Source: Algorimicrobium algoritergicola (lineage in GTDB: Bacteria > Bacteroidota > Bacteroidia > Flavobacteriales > Flavobacteriaceae). Taken from it: a stretch of 64,000 nucleotides of DNA. Below are positions 34,569 to 41,651 of the stretch, piece by piece. Position numbers and translations under genes: made by a program. The notes under the pieces were generated by a model. That model was not told the origin of the DNA. It ran no database searches and saw nothing but the letters and a program-made list of their open reading frames with translations. Each line of letters opens with the position of its first letter. Within the stretch, counting starts at the first letter, position 1. The stretch lies in NCBI RefSeq assembly GCF_008086165.1, contig NZ_VSKL01000007.1, forward strand, positions 62,001 through 126,000, in the 5' to 3' direction.

Positions 34569-36152
34569 TCAATCGGTCTTTTTCACGCGTTTTAACTCCA
34601 ATAAATTAATCGGGTTAATCCCCAAACCCGAAATATTTTTTCTGGTAAATCGGACAACTTCATCATAGAACATTGGCACAACAGGAGCAGAGGCCATCAC
34701 TAAACTATCCATTTTGGTGTAAAGCCTTTCTCTTTCTAAAGTGTTAGTTTCTGTAAAAGCCTGTTCATACCAAGCATCAAACTGGTCATTTTTATAATGT
34801 GTGTAATTAGGACCATTAGGTGCAAAATTTTTGCTGTAATAGAGTGATAAATAATTTTCAGCATCTGGATAATCTGCTACCCAGCTAGCGCGAAACATAT
34901 CTAATTTACCATTCGCTTTAGAGTCTTTTAAACTAGACGCAGGAATAACATTAATAGAAACCAAAAGGCCAGTTTTTTGGAGTTCTCTCTGAATATACTC
35001 GCAAAAACTTAAATAATTACTTGTAGTTGTAATCGTGATTTCAGGATTTTTATTGCCAGTTTCTGTTTTGAATTGTTCAACTAATTTTTTTGCTTTTTCT
35101 GGTTGATAATTAAATCCAGATTTTTGACTGTAACCAGGTAAGCCTTTCGGAATAAACCCGCCATGAGCTGGAATACCTACGCCATTCCGGAGGTAAATCA
35201 TCATTTTCTCTCTATCAAAACCATAATTTACTGCTTTTCTGATATATTCTGATTGTATTTCCGAAACGTCAGAATCCATATAAAACGCCAAATATTCCGT
35301 ATTTAAATAAGGACCACGTATCATGTTTACATCATTAGAATAATTGTCACGAAGTTTTCCATTGGCTGTTAGAATTTCATCTTTATAGGAAGCATCCAAG
35401 CCAGATACATAGTCTAAATTTCCTTGTGCAAACTGTAGAAATTCACTTTGCTTATCCGGAAGAAATGTTATAGCAACGGCTTCTAAATACGGCAGATTTT
35501 CACCTTGTTTGTCAGATTCAAAATAGTTATTGTTTTTTCTGAAAACGAGCTTTAAATTCTCTTCCCATCTTTTAAATTTAAAGGGACCAGTACCTATTGG
35601 GTTAGCTCTAAAATCAGTGCCATAATGTTCTACAATTTCTTTAGGAACTACGGAACAATACTTCATGGTTAGTAAGCCTAAAAAAGCAGGAAAGGGCTGT
35701 GTCAGTTTTATTTCGAAGATAGAATCATTAACCGCATAAAAGTCCTCTACTTTATTTAACACCCAACTGCCAGGCGATGCAATTTGTTTGTCTTTAATTC
35801 GGTTAAAGCTGTATTCAAAATCGGAAGCCTTTACCGTTCTGGTAGAATCCTTTCCAAATAAACCATGATTATGAAAATACACATCATTACGTAACGTAAA
35901 CGTATAGGTTTTAGCACTATCTGAAACTATCCAATTTATGGCAATGCTTGGTTTGACGTTTAAGCTGTCATCCATTTCAACCAAGCCATTAAAAAGCTGA
36001 TTGGTTGCCCAAATATCGGCTAGATCTTTAGAAAACGCTGGATCTAGCGAACTGATGTTTTTGTGTTCATTATACCGAAAAATATTTGTCAATTCTTTAT
36101 TTTCAGGTGAACAGCCTAAAACAAGTAAAAAAAGTATAAAAATGTATTTCAT
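34569..36152 (-). CDS. Family 5 oligopeptide-binding lipoprotein
   Basis: A 527-residue ABC-type solute-binding protein of the OppA/DppA family. The signal peptide ends in a lipobox (LLVLGC, Cys near residue 14). The first lobe starts with SSLDPAFSKDLADIWATNQL, and the family 5 signature region is found around YTFTLRNDVYFHNHGLFGKD. The later MFRASWVADYPDAENYLSLY and the C-terminal SAPVVPMFYDEVV segments are typical. The permease and ATPase genes are not adjacent, so it may work with a transporter encoded elsewhere. Substrate could be peptides or nickel-type complexes. Confidence 0.88.
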   Translation of the reverse strand: MKYIFILFLLVLGCSPENKELTNIFRYNEHKNISSLDPAFSKDLADIWATNQLFNGLVEMDDSLNVKPSIAINWIVSDSAKTYTFTLRNDVYFHNHGLFGKDSTRTVKASDFEYSFNRIKDKQIASPGSWVLNKVEDFYAVNDSIFEIKLTQPFPAFLGLLTMKYCSVVPKEIVEHYGTDFRANPIGTGPFKFKRWEENLKLVFRKNNNYFESDKQGENLPYLEAVAITFLPDKQSEFLQFAQGNLDYVSGLDASYKDEILTANGKLRDNYSNDVNMIRGPYLNTEYLAFYMDSDVSEIQSEYIRKAVNYGFDREKMMIYLRNGVGIPAHGGFIPKGLPGYSQKSGFNYQPEKAKKLVEQFKTETGNKNPEITITTTSNYLSFCEYIQRELQKTGLLVSINVIPASSLKDSKANGKLDMFRASWVADYPDAENYLSLYYSKNFAPNGPNYTHYKNDQFDAWYEQAFTETNTLERERLYTKMDSLVMASAPVVPMFYDEVVRFTRKNISGLGINPINLLELKRVKKTD

Positions 36153-36261
36153 TCTTAAGAGTAAGAAACATATCAGATTAGCCGAATAAAAAAACTAAAA
36201 ACTTTTGATAAAAATACATTTTTTAAAACAATTATATCAAAAATAAACATTGGGATAAATA

Positions 36262-36558
36262 TTAGATGCGAACACCAACGGGAAGCATACTTTTGTATTG
36301 TCTGTTTTTTCTAATAAATCTGGCTATTTCAGGACTTGTGGGAACAACGCTTAAATTACGCTCTTGGATGTTTTTGAAAACGATAATTATAAATTCGTTT
36401 TGAAATGATTCCGAAAACACGTCTTCGGGAATAATAAGCTTGGTTAAAAATATTTTACGTTCCTGAAGTGAATATTCAATTTTTGCAAGTTGATCGTCTA
36501 TTTTTAACTCAAACTGACGCAAAAAGTCATTGTCAATGAGTTCATGTTCTTCTATCAT
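36262..36558 (-). CDS. Small YjdJ/GNAT-like protein lacking the acetyl-CoA loop
   Basis: A 98-residue soluble protein, with its start at the ATG at 36558; a TTG at 36576 would add six residues. It shows the pattern of the small GNAT_acetyltr_2 (YjdJ) family: an FELKIDDQLAKIEYSLQERK strand pair, then LTKLIIPEDV, a helix, and VVPTSPEIARFIRKNRQY near the end, matching the family's VVPTCPFV..YI..HPEY block. The usual G-x-G acetyl-CoA loop is replaced by SESFQNEF, and the family Cys is Ser. It may therefore be inactive or bind another ligand. It diverges from the hydrolase gene. Confidence 0.65.
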   Translation of the reverse strand: MIEEHELIDNDFLRQFELKIDDQLAKIEYSLQERKIFLTKLIIPEDVFSESFQNEFIIIVFKNIQERNLSVVPTSPEIARFIRKNRQYKSMLPVGVRI

Positions 36559-36674
36559 AATATTCTTTTTATTCAATGGAATTATAGGGAGTGAAAACTA
36601 TTTTTATATAGTTTTGTAACACAAATTTACGAAAAATTATTGTCATTGTTAATATTAAAGGCTTTTAATACCTT

Positions 36675-37355
36675 ATGAATCAAGATATAATACATGTATA
36701 TTTTATGCCTGGATTGGCTGCAAGTCCAACCATTTTTGAATATATAAAACTACCCGAATCAAATTTTAAAATTCACTTGTTGGAATGGCAAATTCCGGAA
36801 GTTAATGAAACACTATCTAGTTATGCATTACGATTAGTAAATCAAATAACAGAAAATAATATTGCGCTAATTGGCGTTTCATTTGGTGGGGTTTTAGTTC
36901 AGGAAATGAGTAAGCATTTAAAAATTAAGCGATTAATAATTATTTCTAGCATAAAAAGCAAAGAAGAAATGCCGAATCGGATGAAAATTATGCGTGCAAC
37001 TAAAGCCTTTAAATTGTTTCCAGCTTCTTTAATGGGTAACATGGATCTAATGGCAAAATACGCTTTTGGAGAAACCGTTAAAAAGCGCGTGGCGCTTTAT
37101 AAAAAGTATCTTTCCGTAACAGATCCAAGATATATTAATTGGGCGGTAAAAGAAATGATTTGTTGGAATCAAAATAAAGCACCAGAGAATATAATCCATA
37201 TACACGGATCATTGGATAATGTTTTCCCATACAGGCATATTAAAAATTGTATTACGATTGATAAAGGAACCCATATCATGATCCTCAATAAATACCGTTG
37301 GTTTAATGAACATTTACCACAACTTATTTTAGAGGGTTCTAGTGAATCATGTTGA
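36675..37355 (+). CDS. Alpha/beta hydrolase
   Basis: A 226-residue cytoplasmic alpha/beta-hydrolase. The nucleophile elbow is GVSFGG near residue 75. A candidate acid is in IHGSLDNVFPYRH and the catalytic His in KGTHIMIL, near residue 205. Order and spacing are normal, so it should be active. The oxyanion region is near YFMPGLAASPTIF. Substrate unknown; no lid domain of note. It ends just upstream of the lytic transglycosylase start (37390), so the run hydrolase, transglycosylase and cardiolipin synthase may be one transcript. Confidence 0.85.
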   Translation: MNQDIIHVYFMPGLAASPTIFEYIKLPESNFKIHLLEWQIPEVNETLSSYALRLVNQITENNIALIGVSFGGVLVQEMSKHLKIKRLIIISSIKSKEEMPNRMKIMRATKAFKLFPASLMGNMDLMAKYAFGETVKKRVALYKKYLSVTDPRYINWAVKEMICWNQNKAPENIIHIHGSLDNVFPYRHIKNCITIDKGTHIMILNKYRWFNEHLPQLILEGSSESC

Positions 37356-37389
37356 TTTTTTTTATAACTTTAAACAAAAACTTACAGAG

Positions 37390-38319
37390 ATGAAATTGAT
37401 GAAAAGAATGTTAATGATGGTAGGATTGTTAAGTTTAACTTTCCTATTTATTTTTGCGCAACAGAATGCAAAAACCGATGAAAATTTTGAGAAGCAACTC
37501 ATAAACGATTATAATGTTTATGCACTGCAAATTCCTGATAATTTAGATTTTGCAGGTGAAGCATTACCATTAAAAGACCCGGATATTTATGAACGCATGG
37601 ACCGTGAATTATTGGTAAATACCTATTGGCAGTCCAACGGTTTACTCATGTTTAAGCGTGCCAAAAAGTACTTTCCAATTATTGAGCCTATTTTAGCAAA
37701 ACATGGTGTTCCTGACGATTTTAAATATTTAGCCGTTATAGAAAGTGGTTTAACAAATGCTGTTTCGCCAGCAGGTGCAAGAGGTGTTTGGCAAATAATG
37801 CCAGCAACTGCACGTGAATATGGATTGGAAGTAAACGATAATGTAGATGAGCGATATAATTTAGAAATGTCGACTGAAGTCGCTTGCGATTACTTAAAAA
37901 AGTCCAAAGAGAAATTAGGATCATGGACATTGGCAGCTGCGGCTTATAATGCTGGAATGTCTGGAATATCTAGACGTTTAAGTGAACAAAATGTTACTGG
38001 ATATTATGATTTGCTTTTAGGTGAAGAAACAGGACGCTATATGTTTAGAATTGTTGCATTAAAAGAAATTTTATCTAACGCAGATAAATATGGTTTTAAT
38101 TTTAGAGATAAAGACTTATATATAAATATTCCTACCTATAAGGTAGCTGTAGATACAGCGGTTACGGATTTTACTGCTTTTGCAGAAAATTATAAAATCA
38201 ATTATAAAATATTAAAAATTCATAACCCTTGGTTACGTGAACCTTTTTTAAACAATAAGTCTAGAAAAAACTATTTGATTGAAATTCCGCAAGACGGTTA
38301 CTATTCCACAAAACCTTAA
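37390..38319 (+). CDS. Lytic murein transglycosylase (MltD-like)
   Basis: A 309-residue exported peptidoglycan-cleaving enzyme, with its start at the ATG at 37390; the longer frame to 37342 overlaps the hydrolase gene. The signal peptide is about residues 1-24 (MKRMLMMVGLLSLTFLFIFA). The SLT domain spans about 95-235, with the catalytic Glu in VIESGLTNAVSPAGARGVWQ followed by IMPATAREYGL, and the AAAYNAGMSGI motif. No complete LysM repeat is seen; the C-terminal 60 residues form an uncertain binding region. It overlaps the cardiolipin synthase start by one base (TAATG), so they are translationally coupled. Confidence 0.9.
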   Translation: MKLMKRMLMMVGLLSLTFLFIFAQQNAKTDENFEKQLINDYNVYALQIPDNLDFAGEALPLKDPDIYERMDRELLVNTYWQSNGLLMFKRAKKYFPIIEPILAKHGVPDDFKYLAVIESGLTNAVSPAGARGVWQIMPATAREYGLEVNDNVDERYNLEMSTEVACDYLKKSKEKLGSWTLAAAAYNAGMSGISRRLSEQNVTGYYDLLLGEETGRYMFRIVALKEILSNADKYGFNFRDKDLYINIPTYKVAVDTAVTDFTAFAENYKINYKILKIHNPWLREPFLNNKSRKNYLIEIPQDGYYSTKP

Positions 38320-39773
38320 TGTTAGACTTCTTAATTGATAATATTTGGGTCATTGTAATTATCCTGAATTATGTTTTAGCAATTTCGGCTGCTATAACTA
38401 TTTTATTTAAAAACATAAATCCCACTAAAACCCTTTCTTTTATAATGGTTTTAGTGGTTTTTCCATTTTTAGGATTGATAGTCTATTACTTTTTTGGACA
38501 GGAATACCGTAAGAATAAAATTTTCAACCGAAAAAATGTTCTCAACGAAAAAATTATACAAAATCTGGGGAGAGATTTTGAGTTAAGTGAAAGCCAGCTT
38601 CATAAATTAGATGATTTTTTAGACGAAAAAATTAAACTCGTTCATCTCCTTAATACTAATAAAAACACGCCTGTAACATTACATAATGACCTTCAAATAA
38701 TTAAAAATGCCAAAAAGAAGTTTGAATTATTATTTGAGGACTTAAAAAATTCCACGCATCATATTCATTTAGAATACTACATTTTAAAAGACGATAATAT
38801 CGGAACAAAACTTATTGATATTCTTTGTGATAAAGCGAAGGAAGGTATTAAAGTCCGATTAACTTTTGATGATGTAGGAAGTAAAATGTCTTGGAGAACT
38901 AAAAGAAGAATGCGCCAAAGTGGAATTGAGTTTTATGCGTTTATGCCTGTTTTGTTTCCCAGTTTCACGGGTAAAATGAACTATAGAAACCATCGAAAAA
39001 TTGCTATTATTGATGGAAAGATAGGCTATGTTGGAGGTGTAAACATTTCAGATAGCTATGTGAATTATAAAAATGGTGATTCGTATTGGCGCGATACCCA
39101 TTTACGAATAGTGGGCGAAGCATTAAAACCGCTTCAAGTACATTTTTTAATGACCTGGGACTTTGTATCTAATTCAAGTTGTGAAATTTCTTCGGAATTA
39201 TTCCCTGATATTCAAATTGAATCCACCAAAGCAGTTCAAATTGCCGCAAGTGGTCCTGATACCGATTGGGCAAATATTATGGAAGCTATGTTTGTAGCCA
39301 TTAATACAGCTGAAAATTATGTGTATATAACAACACCTTATTTTATTCCAAATGATGAAATAGTTACAGCTTTGCAGGTAGCAGCAAAGATTGGTTTGGA
39401 TGTACGATTGCTAATTCCTAAAACGTCAGATTCTTGGACAGCCAAACATGCTACCAACTCGCATATAGAGCGCTTATTAGAAGCGAAAGTAAAAGTATAC
39501 CGCTATACCAAAGGCTTTGTTCATGCAAAAACGATGGTAGTAGATGATTTGTTTTCTACCATTGGAACCGCAAATTTAGATTACAGGAGTTTTAATGTTA
39601 ATTTTGAAATTAATGCGCTTATCTATAATAAAGAAACAAGTGTTGAACTAAAAAATATTTTTCTAGAAGACCTTGAAGATAGCGAGGAACTTATATTAGA
39701 AAAATGGCAACAGCGTTCCAAGTTTGCTAAACTAAAAGAATCCTATTGCCGACTTTGGTCACCGTTACTATAA
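38319..39773 (+). CDS. cls: Cardiolipin synthase
   Basis: A 484-residue membrane enzyme of the phospholipase D superfamily. Two N-terminal helices lie at about 8-28 and 38-60. Two HKD catalytic motifs follow: HRKIAIID near residue 225 and HAKTMVVD near residue 405, each with the downstream Gly/Asn residues (GGVN, GTANLD). It joins two phosphatidylglycerols to cardiolipin and glycerol. Length and layout match bacterial ClsA/Cls. It is coupled to the lytic transglycosylase by a one-base overlap and runs convergently with the TPR gene at 39775. Confidence 0.93.
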   Translation: MLDFLIDNIWVIVIILNYVLAISAAITILFKNINPTKTLSFIMVLVVFPFLGLIVYYFFGQEYRKNKIFNRKNVLNEKIIQNLGRDFELSESQLHKLDDFLDEKIKLVHLLNTNKNTPVTLHNDLQIIKNAKKKFELLFEDLKNSTHHIHLEYYILKDDNIGTKLIDILCDKAKEGIKVRLTFDDVGSKMSWRTKRRMRQSGIEFYAFMPVLFPSFTGKMNYRNHRKIAIIDGKIGYVGGVNISDSYVNYKNGDSYWRDTHLRIVGEALKPLQVHFLMTWDFVSNSSCEISSELFPDIQIESTKAVQIAASGPDTDWANIMEAMFVAINTAENYVYITTPYFIPNDEIVTALQVAAKIGLDVRLLIPKTSDSWTAKHATNSHIERLLEAKVKVYRYTKGFVHAKTMVVDDLFSTIGTANLDYRSFNVNFEINALIYNKETSVELKNIFLEDLEDSEELILEKWQQRSKFAKLKESYCRLWSPLL

Positions 39774-39774
39774 A

Positions 39775-40341
39775 TTAACGTCTTTTACCGCGCATTTGAT
39801 TCTGACCATAATGTTGATTTGGGCCTTGAGAACGTTTCATGTTCTCTTTCATCATTTTAATTTGATCAGCAAGCATGTTACGTTTATCTAATTTCTCCGC
39901 TTCTTTAAGAAGTAATTTAGATTCGTTTTTTCTGTTTTTAGTAAAAGCAATTCCGGCTAAATTTAATTTGGCCATTGCTAAATCATGATCCATAGATAAG
40001 CCTAAAGAAATTGCTTTTTTAAAGTGCTTCTCGGCTTCATTCATATTAGATTGAGATACCATAATACCATGTAAATAGTAGTAATAACCTTCTTGTTTCT
40101 TTACTAAAGCGCTACTTGGGTTTTTAATTTTATCAAGCCATTTTTTCGCACCTTCAAAATCTTGTTTTCGAAGTCTTAAGAATGCTATTAGAATAAATTC
40201 ATTTTTAAAATATAGAAACACAAAAATTGACGATAGTAATATAAACATGATACCATTACCAATGTTACCTTCCACAAATTGATAAATAGCAAACGCAATG
40301 ATGCCTATAGCTATGATTAATTTTATAATTTTATTGTACAT
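39775..40341 (-). CDS. Membrane-anchored TPR protein
   Basis: A 188-residue protein with two N-terminal membrane helices at about 5-22 and 27-47, then a cytoplasmic or periplasmic tetratricopeptide-like helical region at about 55-165 (LRKQDFEGAKKWLDKI, EAEKHFKKAISLGLS, KNESKLLLKEAEKLD). The tail is basic and rich in Gln, Asn and Gly (NQHYGQNQMRGKRR). It overlaps the end of the upstream minus-strand DUF6263 gene by 11 bp, so the two are coupled. Function unknown. Confidence 0.75.
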   Translation of the reverse strand: MYNKIIKLIIAIGIIAFAIYQFVEGNIGNGIMFILLSSIFVFLYFKNEFILIAFLRLRKQDFEGAKKWLDKIKNPSSALVKKQEGYYYYLHGIMVSQSNMNEAEKHFKKAISLGLSMDHDLAMAKLNLAGIAFTKNRKNESKLLLKEAEKLDKRNMLADQIKMMKENMKRSQGPNQHYGQNQMRGKRR

Positions 40342-41227
40342 AAAGTTTCGTTTTATAGGTTGTAACCGAATTTATAGTTGTTGGTATTTTTACTGAATTA
40401 TTTTGCAAAGATACAGTGTTACCTTGAGTTTTAGAAGTCACAGACATAGTTTTTACAATACCCGTCTTAATATCTGCAGAAATAAGCGTTTTTTGTTCAC
40501 CTTCTAAAATCATAGTGTAATTTTCTTCAACAGACTCTAAAGAAATATATGCGGTGCCTAAAATGTCAATCGATGGACTTAATGCTTTAAGAGTCCATGT
40601 ATTTTTGGCTTCCAATTCACCCGAATAGGTGTTTTCCCAGCGATCATTAACAGCCACTTTTTTTGACGGATAAATAAAGGTGAATTGCTCAAAACTATCT
40701 GAAAGACTTTGGCTACCAAATTCTTTCTTCATTTCCTCAATCATGATTTGTTTTGTGAATTCGTCTTCAATTCCAGCGTGTTTCATCATATTATTAATTA
40801 GGCGTGTTGTACCACGAACACTAATAATATCACCAGTTTTTAAAAGTTCAATCTTTAGTTTAGATTGGGTTAGTCCAGAAAAAATAGCCGCTTCCGTATC
40901 ACCGTTTTCAATGGGTTCATCTGTATTAATAGACATAATTTCGCCATATAAATTGGAGTTTGACTGCAGTTTAAAAAGTTTGTACGTAAAATCTAAAATA
41001 TAGGAGCTATCTGTGACTGTTTTAACCGCTAAAACAAACTTGCTTTCCAAAATATTGGTCATTTCATGCTTCGTTCCATCAATATCTTGGGTAATTTTTT
41101 GATTAGCTTTCTGATGAACTGCAATGCTATCTCCAATTTTTAATTTATATTGCAACTGCGTTTGTGCATAGGTATTACTACCTAATAGGGTGAATAGTAA
41201 TATACTAGTCGCTAAAATTCTCTGCAT
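40331..41227 (-). CDS. DUF6263-like secreted protein
   Basis: A 298-residue exported protein. Residues 1-21 are a signal peptide (MQRILATSILLFTLLGSNTYA). The rest is all beta, with repeated Thr/Ser-rich strands, and matches the general pattern of DUF6263 proteins (QYKLKIGDSIAVHQKANQ near the N-terminus). No lipobox and no sorting domain, so it is probably periplasmic. It overlaps the TPR gene downstream. No enzymatic motif is seen. It diverges from rpmH across the 167-bp promoter region. Confidence 0.7.
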   Translation of the reverse strand: MQRILATSILLFTLLGSNTYAQTQLQYKLKIGDSIAVHQKANQKITQDIDGTKHEMTNILESKFVLAVKTVTDSSYILDFTYKLFKLQSNSNLYGEIMSINTDEPIENGDTEAAIFSGLTQSKLKIELLKTGDIISVRGTTRLINNMMKHAGIEDEFTKQIMIEEMKKEFGSQSLSDSFEQFTFIYPSKKVAVNDRWENTYSGELEAKNTWTLKALSPSIDILGTAYISLESVEENYTMILEGEQKTLISADIKTGIVKTMSVTSKTQGNTVSLQNNSVKIPTTINSVTTYKTKLYVQ

Positions 41228-41295
41228 TTATTTACCTTTTTTAAGGACTACAAAGAAACTAAAATTTTATCTATAAAATATTTTTAAAATAAGGT

Positions 41296-41325
41296 TTGTT
41301 AAATAAAAAAGGGTTTGTATATTTG
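41296..41325 (+). promoter_or_regulatory. rpmH promoter
   Basis: TTG at 41296-41298, 19 bp, then TATATTTG at 41318-41325: a full match to the Bacteroidota consensus, giving a leader of about 60 nt before the rpmH ATG. Confidence 0.75.
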
Positions 41326-41394
41326 CACGCAGTTTTAGGGATAGAACCTAAAACAAGGTTAAAAGATATTAAGAAGACTTTAAAGATATAAGTA

Positions 41395-41556
41395 ATGAGT
41401 AAAAGAACATTTCAGCCGTCAAAAAGAAAAAGAAAAAACAAGCATGGTTTCAGAGAAAGAATGGCCAGTGCTAATGGAAGAAAAGTCCTTGCTCGTAGAA
41501 GAGCTAAAGGAAGAAAGAAAATATCTGTATCTTCTGAGTTAAGACATAAAAAATAA
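41395..41556 (+). CDS. rpmH: 50S ribosomal protein L34
   Basis: A 53-residue ribosomal protein, extremely basic. [20 protein letters not shown] at the start and the [19 protein letters not shown] core are the textbook L34 sequence. It starts at the ATG at 41395 and stops at TAA 41554-41556. In many bacteria rpmH sits beside rnpA and dnaA at the origin; here neither neighbour is present, the gene standing between a DUF6263 gene and carB, with its own promoter and terminator. Confidence 0.97.
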   Translation: MSKRTFQPSKRKRKNKHGFRERMASANGRKVLARRRAKGRKKISVSSELRHKK

Positions 41557-41579
41557 TGAATTAACAATTGTTAATATAT

Positions 41580-41612
41580 AAAGGTGTTCCAAATTGGTAA
41601 CGCCTTTTTTTA
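41580..41612 (+). terminator. rpmH terminator
   Basis: A 9-bp stem (41580-41588 with 41599-41607, one G-U pair), extended by CCAA/TTGG in the loop, followed by a T run to about 41611. It lies 24 bp after the rpmH stop and before the carB -7 box. Confidence 0.8.
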
Positions 41613-41627
41613 TACCCATTCGTTAAC

Positions 41628-41635
41628 TACTTTTG
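41628..41635 (+). promoter_or_regulatory. -7 box of the carB promoter
   Basis: TACTTTTG, matching TAnnTTTG, 16 bp before the carB ATG. The matching -33 position falls in the T tract of the rpmH terminator (TTT instead of TTG). The leader would be only about 10 nt. Confidence 0.55.
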
Positions 41636-41651
41636 CACAAAATATTTCAAC

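Noticed and set aside
41395-41556. rpmH as marker of the replication origin
   Set aside because: No rnpA, dnaA or DnaA-box cluster nearby; neighbours are DUF6263 and carB.
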